Assembly (NCBI GenBank): GCA_041479575.1 | Contig: JBGOYH010000043.1 | Span: 1 to 13,978, forward strand | Reading direction: 5' to 3' | DNA from: DASPPK01 sp041479575 | GTDB lineage: Archaea > Thermoproteota > Bathyarchaeia > Bathyarchaeales > Bathycorpusculaceae | Length of the DNA stretch: 13,978 bases | In this document: positions 7,376 to 13,034 of the stretch, in pieces | Position numbering within the stretch: the stretch's first letter is position 1 | Layout of the letters: each line of letters opens with the position of its first letter | Program-made: the position numbers and the translations under genes | Notes under the pieces: model-generated | The model's database searches: none | Told to the model about the DNA's origin: nothing | Seen by the model: the letters and a program-made list of their open reading frames with translations, nothing else

Positions 7376-8409
7376 CCCAACCTAATCCTCGGGTCAATGT
7401 AAGCGTACAGAATGTCAACGATCAAATTCGAAATGACGAAGACGACTGCGGTCAAGAGGGTATAGCCAATTACAGGCGGAATGTCTAGAGTTCGTGCTGA
7501 TTGCGCAGCGTACTGGCCTATGCCTCCCATGTTGAAAACAGTCTCAGTTATAGTGACCCCAGTAAGCAAGCCTGCGACCATCAAGCCCGAGATTGTAAGC
7601 GCCGGAATCAGGGCATTCCTTCTAGCATGCTTGTTTATGACTTCTTTTCTGCTAAGACCTTTTGCTTTTGCAGCAGTCACGTAGTCTTTGCCTAGGGCCT
7701 CCAGCATGCTTGATCGAGTCACCCTGACCATCACCGCTGAATTTATCAAAGACAAAACCGTTACCGGAAGAACAAGATGCCTAACCCCATCCAGGAATAT
7801 CCAGAATTGCCCATTGAGCAAACCATCAATAGTCACAAGTCCAGTGTACCAATGCCACGTGGTCTCGGGCCGACCGACAAAATTCAAGGCCTCAGATCCC
7901 ATCCTACCGGGCGGGAACCAGTGTAAGCCAGCATAGAAGAACGATAGCAAAACTATGCCAAACCAGAAAGACGGCAGAGATGTTCCCATAATCGCAAGCA
8001 CTCTTGAACCTTGATCTATCAGCTTATCCTTGTTTGCACCAGAAAGGACTCCAAGGGTTAAACCCATCGCAATGATTAGAGGAGAAGCATACGCCACTAT
8101 CTCCACGGTTGCAGGCACCCTTCGCATTATTGCGTCAAAAACCGGTGCTCCTGAGACGTCCAACCCAAGATTGTGATCAACAATCAATGCTCTGAGCCAG
8201 TAATAGAACTGAACGTAAACAGGATCATACATACCGTTCTCTCTTGCTATCACCTCAAGACTCCTAGCGCCCTTGATGTCGGTAACGAATAGTGCAGCTC
8301 GCATTCCTATGGGAAGAAACTGGAGAAGCGCAAAAACGACAATGACAGCACCAAGCAAAACAGGTATCGATAATAGAACCCTTCTCAAGATATAAGTTCT
8401 TAAGCCCAT
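7372..8409 (-). CDS. dppB: Peptide ABC transporter permease (DppB-type)
   Basis: 345 residues, typical length. It has the family N-terminus (LRTYILRRVLLSIPVLLG) with the first membrane helix, an extracytoplasmic loop including ENGMYDPVYVQFYYWL (57-72), then five further helices. The ATPase-contact EAA loop is DYVTAAKAKGLSRKEVINKH (242-261). The C-terminus YAYIDPRIRLG is the standard DppB ending. It is the first gene of the operon; the ATG at 8409 follows a TATA box at 8441-8448 closely, leaving at most a very short leader, and no Shine-Dalgarno site is seen, which suits a leaderless archaeal message. It pairs with the DppC-type permease to form the channel. Confidence 0.95.
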   Translation of the reverse strand: MGLRTYILRRVLLSIPVLLGAVIVVFALLQFLPIGMRAALFVTDIKGARSLEVIARENGMYDPVYVQFYYWLRALIVDHNLGLDVSGAPVFDAIMRRVPATVEIVAYASPLIIAMGLTLGVLSGANKDKLIDQGSRVLAIMGTSLPSFWFGIVLLSFFYAGLHWFPPGRMGSEALNFVGRPETTWHWYTGLVTIDGLLNGQFWIFLDGVRHLVLPVTVLSLINSAVMVRVTRSSMLEALGKDYVTAAKAKGLSRKEVINKHARRNALIPALTISGLMVAGLLTGVTITETVFNMGGIGQYAAQSARTLDIPPVIGYTLLTAVVFVISNLIVDILYAYIDPRIRLG

Positions 8410-8440
8410 GCTGATCGACTAGGTTTAGCCGAAACCGAAC

Positions 8441-8448
8441 ATATAACC
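8441..8448 (-). promoter_or_regulatory. TATA box for the peptide transporter operon
   Basis: The minus strand reads GGTTATAT. A start about 26 bases from its centre would fall near 8418, only some 9 bases before the ATG at 8409, so the operon message is probably leaderless or nearly so. Confidence 0.45.
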
Positions 8449-8522
8449 TTGTCGATAAACCCCAAGACTGCTCGAGAAAATTCCTATCACAGCTCGCAAA
8501 TCGTTTTTCCTACTAGAAATTC

Positions 8523-8540
8523 CCAAAAAAGCGAAAATCC
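8523..8540 (-). terminator. U-rich terminator after the 214-residue surface protein
   Basis: Shortly after the stop at 8549 the minus strand reads GATTTTCGCTTTTTTGGG. The T-rich run precedes the transporter promoter at 8441-8448, separating the two transcripts. Confidence 0.45.
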
Positions 8541-8548
8541 TGTCTCAT

Positions 8549-9193
8549 TCAACCATTCTTTCTTCTGTGCGCAGCACCTTCCTTTCTGAACATACCCACA
8601 ACAAGCATGACACCACCGACAATGCTAATGACACCACCGACAGCGACTATCAAAGAGTAAGTCTCTCCGTATTGAACTGATTCTTCATAGAATACAAAAA
8701 AGTTTGGCGGTGTGTCGCTCCATGAGCTTCCGCGGAGGACACTAGCATCATACAAACCACTCTGTCGGACATTGAAACGTATCTGCACAGAAGATGTATC
8801 AGGCGTCAAGCCTCCGTAATCTACAGTCAGGTATTTGACCCCAACAATTGCAGGAGGAGTCCCTTCATGATAGTATGGGTTGGTTGACGCCAAACTATAA
8901 TAGAACGCCTGTAGACTGGTGACACCGCCTTCTGGAGAAGTTATGGTAACATTTACGGGCATCGCCCTGTCAAAAGCACCTTGTGTGAACGCCACTCCCC
9001 ACTCGCTATTTGATTCAATATACAACCTGTAAGTCCGCCCCTTCGTCAGGTTGAGGGCGAAATCCCATACTTCGAAGTCAGATTGTCCAACATTTGTCAG
9101 TTTTACTTTGCTCAGATTAATCTCGAAGAAAATTACGCAAATCAGGCCAACTACCAACAGAAACAAGCCAATATATGCTAGTCTACGCCGCAA
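8549..9193 (-). CDS. Membrane-anchored extracytoplasmic protein of unknown function
   Basis: 214 residues, not assigned to a family. One membrane helix at about 5-24 follows RRR at the N-terminus, a second lies at about 182-202 and is followed by a basic tail (RKEGAAHRRKNG). Between them is a ~155-residue, strand-rich, probably external domain (VNVTITSPEGGV, VQIRFNVRQSGLYDASVL), resembling archaeal proteins in which a small beta-sandwich domain is held between two helices. The start is TTG at 9193, with AAGGAG (minus strand, 9202-9207) eight bases upstream; the GTG nearby is out of frame. It is divergent from the next gene on the right and ends 139 bases before the start of the transporter operon. 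A role in that transport is not indicated. Confidence 0.78.
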   Translation of the reverse strand: MRRRLAYIGLFLLVVGLICVIFFEINLSKVKLTNVGQSDFEVWDFALNLTKGRTYRLYIESNSEWGVAFTQGAFDRAMPVNVTITSPEGGVTSLQAFYYSLASTNPYYHEGTPPAIVGVKYLTVDYGGLTPDTSSVQIRFNVRQSGLYDASVLRGSSWSDTPPNFFVFYEESVQYGETYSLIVAVGGVISIVGGVMLVVGMFRKEGAAHRRKNG

Positions 9194-9488
9194 TTCACGT
9201 TCTCCTTCACAATCTTCAGCTTACAACAAACATGAAATAACAAAAACAAACTGATAAGGTTAACTCTCTAGCCGCAATGGCACGCTCGAATATGACTCTG
9301 AGATCCAATGAGAAGCCAGCAGTAAACATATCCTGAACGAGAACAGATAGAGGTAAAAACAAATCTCGAGCGTCCATCAGTTTGCATTCACGATCGAAAC
9401 ATTCCCTAATCAACGAGCTTAAATAGACGGAAAATCACCGCATAACAAGAGAGCCTTTGTGAGCTCAGAATGAAACAGGACAGAATGT
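9194..9488. other. Divergent intergenic region
   Basis: This 295-base gap separates two divergently transcribed surface-protein genes. It contains the ribosome site of the left gene (9202-9207, minus) and the TATA box of the right gene (9418-9425, plus). A weak AT-rich stretch at about 9230-9275 may hold the left promoter, but no convincing box is visible. A 65-codon minus frame at 9216-9413 starts with TTG, has no ribosome site and was not accepted as a gene. Confidence 0.4.
9418..9425 (+). promoter_or_regulatory. TATA box for the 183-residue surface protein
   Basis: CTTAAATA matches archaeal box A. A start near 9447 would give a ~40-base leader to the ATG at 9489. Confidence 0.5.
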
Positions 9489-10040
9489 ATGAGAATCGGA
9501 AATCGCTGTCTTATGTTTTCAATCGGATTTCTATGTATGATTGCTGCTTTGAGCCTGCCGTCAGCCGTCGCGTCCCAAGCGGAGGGCAATGCCAAATTCA
9601 CGCAGGTTACGCATAGCAAAAGGATCCGTATTCAAGCGTCGGATGCGTGGACCTTTGAGATCTACAACTCGAATTGTTCGGAATACGACAATGGAACTGC
9701 AAGGTTTTTCTTCGAATTCTACGTCGACAACAATCTGTGGTTTAATGAATACAACTCAACCAACTACAAAACTTGGTCATGCAAGAAAGGAGAAACCGTC
9801 TCACATGACTATCACATTGAGGGGTGGAGTGACACTCAGCCAGTCACTCGTGACATCGAGATCAGACTCTACTGCTTCTCCAACGGCGTAGCCCGTCTTG
9901 AGGACACAACTTCGTTCAAGATCGACACGACGATGCATGTTCAACTGCAACACATTTTCGCCATCTCGTATCTTGCCGTCTATTTTATGGCTGCTTTCGT
10001 CTTGTTGGCTTATGATTATGTAGCCGGTCTTGAAGAGTAA
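9489..10040 (+). CDS. Secreted, C-terminally anchored surface protein of unknown function
   Basis: 183 residues, not assigned to a family. Residues 1-29 look like a signal peptide (MRIGNRCLMFSIGFLCMIAA, cleavage-like AVASQA). The middle is hydrophilic and strand-rich, with several N-glycosylation-type sequons (NCS, NGT, NST) and three cysteines (63, 98, 129) that could form a disulfide. A single membrane helix lies at about 155-176, followed by only a few residues (DYVAGLEE). This topology, external domain held by a C-terminal helix, fits an archaeal cell-surface protein. The ATG at 9489 is chosen because it puts the signal peptide in frame; ATGs at 9470 and 9485 read a different frame that stops at 9616. 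The Shine-Dalgarno match (CAGGACAG) is weak. Confidence 0.75.
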   Translation: MRIGNRCLMFSIGFLCMIAALSLPSAVASQAEGNAKFTQVTHSKRIRIQASDAWTFEIYNSNCSEYDNGTARFFFEFYVDNNLWFNEYNSTNYKTWSCKKGETVSHDYHIEGWSDTQPVTRDIEIRLYCFSNGVARLEDTTSFKIDTTMHVQLQHIFAISYLAVYFMAAFVLLAYDYVAGLEE

Positions 10041-10097
10041 CGCGAAACGTGACAAACACGAACGCGAAAGCTTCAGATTTACTGTGTCGCCGACAGC

Positions 10098-10105
10098 ATT
10101 TTATC
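10098..10105 (+). promoter_or_regulatory. TATA box for the CPBP-like gene
   Basis: ATTTTATC lies about 30 bases before the GTG start at 10132; the expected transcript start near 10127 implies a nearly leaderless message. Confidence 0.4.
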
Positions 10106-10131
10106 TTGTAGAACCAGTATTCTCATGATGC

Positions 10132-10941
10132 GTGAAAGCTATGTCGACAAAAGCGCAATGGTTCAGATGTGCAATGATTTTTCTTTGTGCTTTCGCGCTT
10201 CATCAAAGTGGTGTTTTCTTCTCTAACACCGATCCGTCTCTTGGCTGGTTTCTTGGCCTCATGTTGTTTCTTATCGCTTTTGCCACATTTCTAGCTATAA
10301 GATGGGAAGGTAGTAGCCTCGCAGATTACGGTTTTCTGGTTCCGAGAAGAAGCAACCGACTGCTGACCATTTCTGTTTTTTTCGGAGTTGTCTTTGCCTT
10401 CACGGTTCTCTTTTTGCCTGGAGCACTATCAGGATTTGAGGCGTTGCCAGGCACGCCGATTGATTCGGACTTTCTCCTAAAGATTGGAAGCATACTGCTT
10501 GCAAGCATAGCAACAGAAATGGCGTTTCGAGGGTATGTTCAGACTGAAATTCAAGACATGCATGGGTTCAATGTGGCATTCGTCGTGGTTTCAATTATGT
10601 TTACGCTGTACATGCTTCCTGTTACCCAGTACTTCGCTGGAGACGTACCTTCACTTCTTGGTTCCGTATTTCTCCTTTTTGCTGAGAGTGTCTTCTTGTG
10701 CTTCTTTTTCAAAGAAACGAAGACTATTCTGTGTCCGACGTTGTTCGTTGCGACGGTCACGTTTCTCAGAACGTTTACACCTCTTGAAGCAGCAGGCGGG
10801 GACTTCACGATCCCGCTTGCGGTTGTGACTTACCTTGTTCTGATTCCAGTCATGCAGTCATTTGTTGATGAAGTGAGACAGCAAGACATGAGACTTGCCG
10901 AGGCACCAATCTTGGAGCCTGAACAGAAAAGTGAGAGTTGA
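10132..10941 (+). CDS. CPBP (CAAX protease-like) family membrane protein, probably inactive
   Basis: 269 residues with about seven or eight hydrophobic segments. The region SIATEMAFRGYVQTEIQ (125-141) matches the first motif of the CPBP/Abi family (EExxxR), an intramembrane glutamate-protease fold. The match is degenerate: the first glutamate is Thr128 (E129 and R133 remain), the FxxxH motif appears as FTLYM with Met161 in place of His, and the third motif (CPTLFVATVTF, 201-211) has Val206 where a histidine is expected and no following Asn. Catalysis therefore looks unlikely; a binding, chaperone or scaffolding role is possible. The C-terminal ~28 residues are a charged soluble tail. Start is GTG 10132 or, nine bases on, ATG 10141; neither has a Shine-Dalgarno site, fitting a leaderless transcript. 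No partner gene is tightly linked. Confidence 0.75.
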   Translation: MKAMSTKAQWFRCAMIFLCAFALHQSGVFFSNTDPSLGWFLGLMLFLIAFATFLAIRWEGSSLADYGFLVPRRSNRLLTISVFFGVVFAFTVLFLPGALSGFEALPGTPIDSDFLLKIGSILLASIATEMAFRGYVQTEIQDMHGFNVAFVVVSIMFTLYMLPVTQYFAGDVPSLLGSVFLLFAESVFLCFFFKETKTILCPTLFVATVTFLRTFTPLEAAGGDFTIPLAVVTYLVLIPVMQSFVDEVRQQDMRLAEAPILEPEQKSES

Positions 10942-10999
10942 TGGACAAACCTTGCGAGACGTTGAGAATGACAAATCTTAACCTTTGTCACCAACAAGA

Positions 11000-11007
11000 T
11001 TTTAAGT
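11000..11007 (+). promoter_or_regulatory. TATA-like box before the 88-residue protein
   Basis: TTTTAAGT about 26 bases before the GTG at 11030 would place the transcript start on or near that codon. Confidence 0.35.
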
Positions 11008-11029
11008 AGAAGACACATCTTACATATAC

Positions 11030-11296
11030 GTGGGGAGAGGACCGTTGGCAGCCATATTGGTGGAAATGAGCTGTCCTGAACACGGATTGGAACGGTTCAA
11101 AATCAAAGTAATCAAAAAATATAATGTAAATAAGGAATTGATTGAACCGAAGTTCAGGACAAAACCCCGGCATGAGCTTGCAGGCGTGATCGTAGGAAAA
11201 AACGTTGGCCATGAGGAAGTAAGACAGTATTTGGCAGAGTATTTTAGAGAAGCAGGAATGATAGACAAAATCCTGAGCATGAGGTTCCAACTCTAG
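11030..11296 (+). CDS. Small basic protein of unknown function with a CPEHG motif
   Basis: 88 residues, family not recognised. The sequence is hydrophilic and mixed alpha/beta: a CPEHGLERFKIKVIKKYNVN segment (15-34), a proline- and basic-rich link (EPKFRTKPRHELAGVIVGKN) and a C-terminal helix (EEVRQYLAEYFREAGMIDKI). CPEHG could be half of a metal site, but there is only one cysteine, so a full zinc ribbon is not present. Start is uncertain: GTG 11030 fits a leaderless message from the TATA box at 11000-11007, while TTG 11045 sits just behind GGGGAGAGG (11032-11040). It ends 59 bases before the stop of a convergent dockerin fragment. The even codon use and intact frame suggest a real gene. Confidence 0.6.
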   Translation: MGRGPLAAILVEMSCPEHGLERFKIKVIKKYNVNKELIEPKFRTKPRHELAGVIVGKNVGHEEVRQYLAEYFREAGMIDKILSMRFQL

Positions 11297-11354
11297 CAAC
11301 CCTGTTCTTCAGTTCTTGAATAGTCAACAAGTCCGACTGTGGCCATTGCTCTCG

Positions 11355-11588
11355 TCACGCGCTGGTTCTTCCGAAGTTGTTTGCGAGGGTTATTGCATCT
11401 AAGATGTTGACTACGCCGTTGTCGTCGAAGTCGGCGTTAGGGTTGAAACCTGTCTGTCCTATGCTTTTGCCGAACGAGTTCGAAAGGTCGATGGCGTCCA
11501 AGACGTTAACTATGCCGTTGCCGTCGACGTCACCCATGATCGTCACCGAGACCAAGCCATAGGTGTAGGTGTTGTCCGCCGTGTTCAT
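11355..11588 (-). pseudogene. Orphan dockerin domain: C-terminal remnant of a larger secreted protein
   Basis: 77 codons from ATG 11588. Residues ~18-75 are a complete dockerin with two well-formed calcium loops: MGDVDGNGIVNVLDAIDL and ADFDDNGVVNILDAITL, each with acidic or Asn residues at positions 1, 3, 5, 9 and 12 and Gly at 6. The first ~17 residues (NTADNTYTYGLVSVT) match the end of the beta domain that normally precedes the dockerin in such proteins; the dockerin-tagged binding protein in this window has the equivalent NSTNNVIDDGIVQAKKL. There is no signal peptide and a TAA stands three codons before the ATG, exactly at the edge of an inverted repeat (11597). It is most simply the tail of a truncated gene. 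A small free dockerin adaptor, translated from a leaderless message, is a less likely alternative. Confidence 0.7.
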
Positions 11589-11596
11589 TTCGTCTT

Positions 11597-11621
11597 AGCG
11601 CGCGCGCTCGTTCCTAAATTC
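11597..11621 (+). repeat. Left arm of 25-base inverted repeat
   Basis: This arm matches the reverse complement of 11737-11761 at 20 of 25 positions: seven bases at the outer end (AGCGCGC) and twelve at the inner end (GTTCCTAAATTC) are identical, with one match in the six-base middle. The spacer is 115 bases. It may be an end of a small non-autonomous mobile element or one of a pair of outward-facing promoter-like modules. Confidence 0.6.
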
Positions 11622-11736
11622 GTGTGTGAAGTGTTCCATTCTCTTGGGTTTGCTTGGCCTATTGGTGGTGACGGTGACTTGAGCCGCAAAAAGTGCTGTA
11701 AGACAAGCCATTCAGCCCTATCACACTCAAGAAGGG

Positions 11737-11761
11737 GAATTTAGGAACACACATGCGCGCT
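11737..11761 (-). repeat. Right arm of 25-base inverted repeat
   Basis: On the minus strand it begins AGCGCGC and ends GTTCCTAAATTC, as the left arm does on the plus strand. It is the partner of 11597-11621. Confidence 0.6.
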
Positions 11762-11852
11762 ATTCTTCCACTACTCCACTCCTTTAAAACTTGCAAGCGG
11801 TTGGTTATGCTGTTTCGACAAACAAACCCTTCGTTAAGATTGAAGATAGGCT

Positions 11853-11860
11853 CATATAGA
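11853..11860 (+). promoter_or_regulatory. TATA box for hicBA
   Basis: TCATATAG lies about 31 bases before the ATG at 11891, implying a leader of under ten bases. A second box, CTTTAAAA at 11782-11789, could start a longer transcript; which is used cannot be told from sequence. Confidence 0.45.
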
Positions 11861-11890
11861 TGTCGCAGATATTGTATTGCTGGCGGTTTT

Positions 11891-12124
11891 ATGGTTACCC
11901 GTAGGTTCACGGTTGTTTTGGAGCCTGCTGAGGAGGGCGGCTTCGTAGTTAAGTGTCTGGAGCTTCCAGTAGCCACTCAAGGCGAAACAAGGGAGGAAGC
12001 CTTAAAAAACGTCAAGGAAGCTATAGAGGGCTATTTGGAAGCTAAAGCAAAGCTTCTTCATGGCAAGATTAGAGGAGAAAAGGTTGAGGTAGTTGTCGAG
12101 GCTCCCTCTGCTCTCTTGGCGTGA
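11891..12124 (+). CDS. hicB: HicB-family antitoxin
   Basis: 77 residues, the short form of HicB: the degenerate RNase H-like fold without an added DNA-binding domain. The start MVTRRFTVVLEPAEEGGFVV is the family signature, followed by LELPVATQGETREEALKNVK, a helix and a final strand (EKVEVVVEAP). HicB binds and neutralises HicA and often represses the operon. ATG 11891 is chosen because it begins the conserved strand; an upstream ATG at 11807 would add 28 unrelated residues. The lack of a helix-turn-helix or ribbon domain leaves unclear whether it can repress by itself. hicA starts inside its 3' end, 32 bases of overlap. Confidence 0.88.
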   Translation: MVTRRFTVVLEPAEEGGFVVKCLELPVATQGETREEALKNVKEAIEGYLEAKAKLLHGKIRGEKVEVVVEAPSALLA

Positions 12125-12317
12125 AGTCGTTAAAGTCCTCGCAAAAGCGGGCTTCCAAGTTGCTAGACAAAAAGGAAGCCATCTAATCCTCATCAAAGAC
12201 GAATACGTCGTGCCAGTTCCAAAACATAAAGAGATAAAAAAAGGTTTACTGATGGAAATCATAGCTGAAGCAGGCTTGACGAGGGAAGAATTCCTCAAAC
12301 TTTTAAAAGAAATTTAA
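12093..12317 (+). CDS. hicA: HicA-family toxin (mRNA interferase)
   Basis: 74 residues, normal for HicA, a double-stranded-RNA-binding-like fold that cleaves mRNA when free of HicB. Visible family features: LPLLSWREVVKVLAKAGFQV at the start, the catalytic histidine in QKGSHLIL (His30), VPVPKHKEIKKGLLMEII and the C-terminal AGLTREEFLKLL. All key positions look intact. The start is TTG at 12093, which gives the usual short lead-in before the first helix; GAGGT just upstream may serve as the ribosome site. The gene overlaps hicB by 32 bases, so antitoxin is made first and toxin translation may depend on reinitiation. The order antitoxin-toxin is the reverse of the E. coli arrangement but occurs in other prokaryotes. 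Confidence 0.9.
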   Translation: MSRLPLLSWREVVKVLAKAGFQVARQKGSHLILIKDEYVVPVPKHKEIKKGLLMEIIAEAGLTREEFLKLLKEI

Positions 12318-12321
12318 TACT

Positions 12322-12329
12322 CTTAAATA
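12322..12329 (+). promoter_or_regulatory. TATA box between hicA and the 120-residue gene
   Basis: CTTAAATA matches archaeal box A. The implied start near 12350 would give the next gene a leader of about 95 bases. Confidence 0.4.
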
Positions 12330-12341
12330 AGTTGGCCACCA

Positions 12342-12420
12342 AGATCGGCGCACGCGTGTGCGATGCGATCTGACCAGACATAGTTTTGTAGTCTTAACGA
12401 GAAGGTTGATCGGTTACGGG
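12342..12420 (+). promoter_or_regulatory. Possible structured leader or hicBA terminator hairpin
   Basis: AGATCG (12342-12347) pairs with CGATCT (12366-12371), enclosing CGCAC/GTGCG (12349-12353 with 12358-12362) around a GCGT loop. The right strand can instead pair with GGTTGATC (12404-12411). No T-run follows the first hairpin, so it is not a classic terminator. Function unknown. Confidence 0.3.
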
Positions 12421-12443
12421 AAAATATAGGGGGGTCTCATCTA

Positions 12444-12806
12444 TTGGTTAAAGTTTCCGTCAATAGATTTGTTTCACGGCGGATTGAAACAACAAGAAAG
12501 CAAGTTAAAGCTAACACTCAGAAGCTCCGGAAGACGACACTTAAGAACCTCGAGGAAATCTTCAGAGTAGCAGCACGAGTCGCTAGAGGCGAAGTAAAAC
12601 ATCAAAGAAGCGATGGAAAAATGGTTCCGATAAGCCTCAACCAGCGGCGGAAGTGGGCCAGTGTCGCTGCCTGCGTTGCACAAATCATGAACAGCGTCGC
12701 TTCCAACCTTGACGAACGAGAAATCCACGCTCAACTCGACCAATTAGACAGACTAGCCAACGAAGCAGGCGCAAACCCAAAGGACGGAAAATCCAAGACT
12801 ATTTAA
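12444..12806 (+). CDS. Basic, mainly helical protein of unknown function
   Basis: 120 residues, not assigned to a family. The N-terminal third is strongly basic (SRRIETTRKQVKANTQKLRK), the middle contains RVAARVARGEVKHQRSDGKM and NQRRKWASVAACVAQIMNSV, and a helix near the C-terminus is amphipathic (EREIHAQLDQLDRL). There is no signal peptide or membrane helix, so it is likely cytoplasmic, and its charge suggests binding to nucleic acid or another acidic partner; this is inference. The start is TTG at 12444, nine bases after a run of six G's that may act as the ribosome site. It lies 126 bases after hicA in the same direction with a TATA box between, so it need not belong to that operon. Confidence 0.62.
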   Translation: MVKVSVNRFVSRRIETTRKQVKANTQKLRKTTLKNLEEIFRVAARVARGEVKHQRSDGKMVPISLNQRRKWASVAACVAQIMNSVASNLDEREIHAQLDQLDRLANEAGANPKDGKSKTI

Positions 12807-12834
12807 TTTCTGTTTTCAAAGAAATCCTTCAAGA

Positions 12835-12984
12835 ATGGTTTCCGAATTAATTCAATCAAATAATGAGAATACAACTATGCAAGAGGGCCAGAAGAATCAA
12901 ATCAGATTAAACAAAATCGCGCGCGCTACGAAGTTCCACCTGCGGCGCTTGCTCCAGAAAAAGTCTAGGGGAGGGGACAATTAA
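12835..12984 (+). CDS. Possible 49-residue basic protein
   Basis: A 49-codon frame from ATG 12835 to TAA 12982-12984. The N-terminal half is polar (SELIQSNNENTTMQEGQ), the C-terminal half basic (KIARATKFHLRRLLQKKSRG). A TATA-like CTATTTAA about 30 bases upstream would make the message nearly leaderless; no Shine-Dalgarno site is seen. The 3' end overlaps the terminator region of the convergent ligase gene. No family is recognised, and a chance frame of this length is quite possible. Confidence 0.3.
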   Translation: MVSELIQSNNENTTMQEGQKNQIRLNKIARATKFHLRRLLQKKSRGGDN

Positions 12985-13008
12985 CGGTCCCACAACTGCT
13001 AACAGCAG
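12956..13008 (-). terminator. Terminator region of the DNA ligase gene
   Basis: Read on the minus strand after the ligase stop (13035): a hairpin CTGCT-loop-AGCAG (13008-12996), a second hairpin GGGAC-8-base loop-GTCCC (12991-12974), and then a run of five T's (12962-12958). Confidence 0.45.
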
Positions 13009-13034
13009 CACATATCCTCGTCGAACAAAGCACG

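Larger units (their letters stand above)
11597..11761. mobile_element. Possible MITE-like element (165 bases) bounded by inverted repeats
   Basis: The segment has imperfect 25-base terminal inverted repeats, no coding capacity of its own and abuts the point where the dockerin gene loses homology. No clear target-site duplication is seen in the flanks (TCGTCTT on the left, ATTCTTC on the right), so the call is tentative. The inner arms read GAATTTAG outward on both strands and could also act as weak divergent TATA-like boxes. Confidence 0.3.

Noticed and set aside
9216..9413. 65-codon minus-strand frame in the divergent intergenic gap
   Set aside because: TTG start without ribosome site, no recognisable composition, and it would overlay the likely promoter of the 9193 gene.
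9470..9616. 48-codon plus frame overlapping the start of the 183-residue gene
   Set aside because: Out of frame with the clear signal peptide at 9489, and its translation is not protein-like.
10988..11299. 103-codon minus-strand frame antisense to the 88-residue protein
   Set aside because: Cysteine- and phenylalanine-rich shadow of the plus-strand gene, with no ribosome site; the plus-strand reading is hydrophilic and protein-like.
11753..11890. 46-codon N-terminal extension of HicB
   Set aside because: HicB domains begin at the strand starting MVTRRFTVV; the extension has no family resemblance and runs through the inverted repeat. TATA box 11853-11860 points to the ATG at 11891.
11659..11976. 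105-codon minus-strand frame as possible N-terminal part of the truncated dockerin gene
   Set aside because: It is antisense to hicB, has no beta-domain pattern and does not join the dockerin fragment.
12915..12928. GCGCGCGC tract, similar to the outer end of the 11597 repeat
   Set aside because: Only the GC alternation is shared; the GTTCCTAAATTC core is absent, so it is not another copy.
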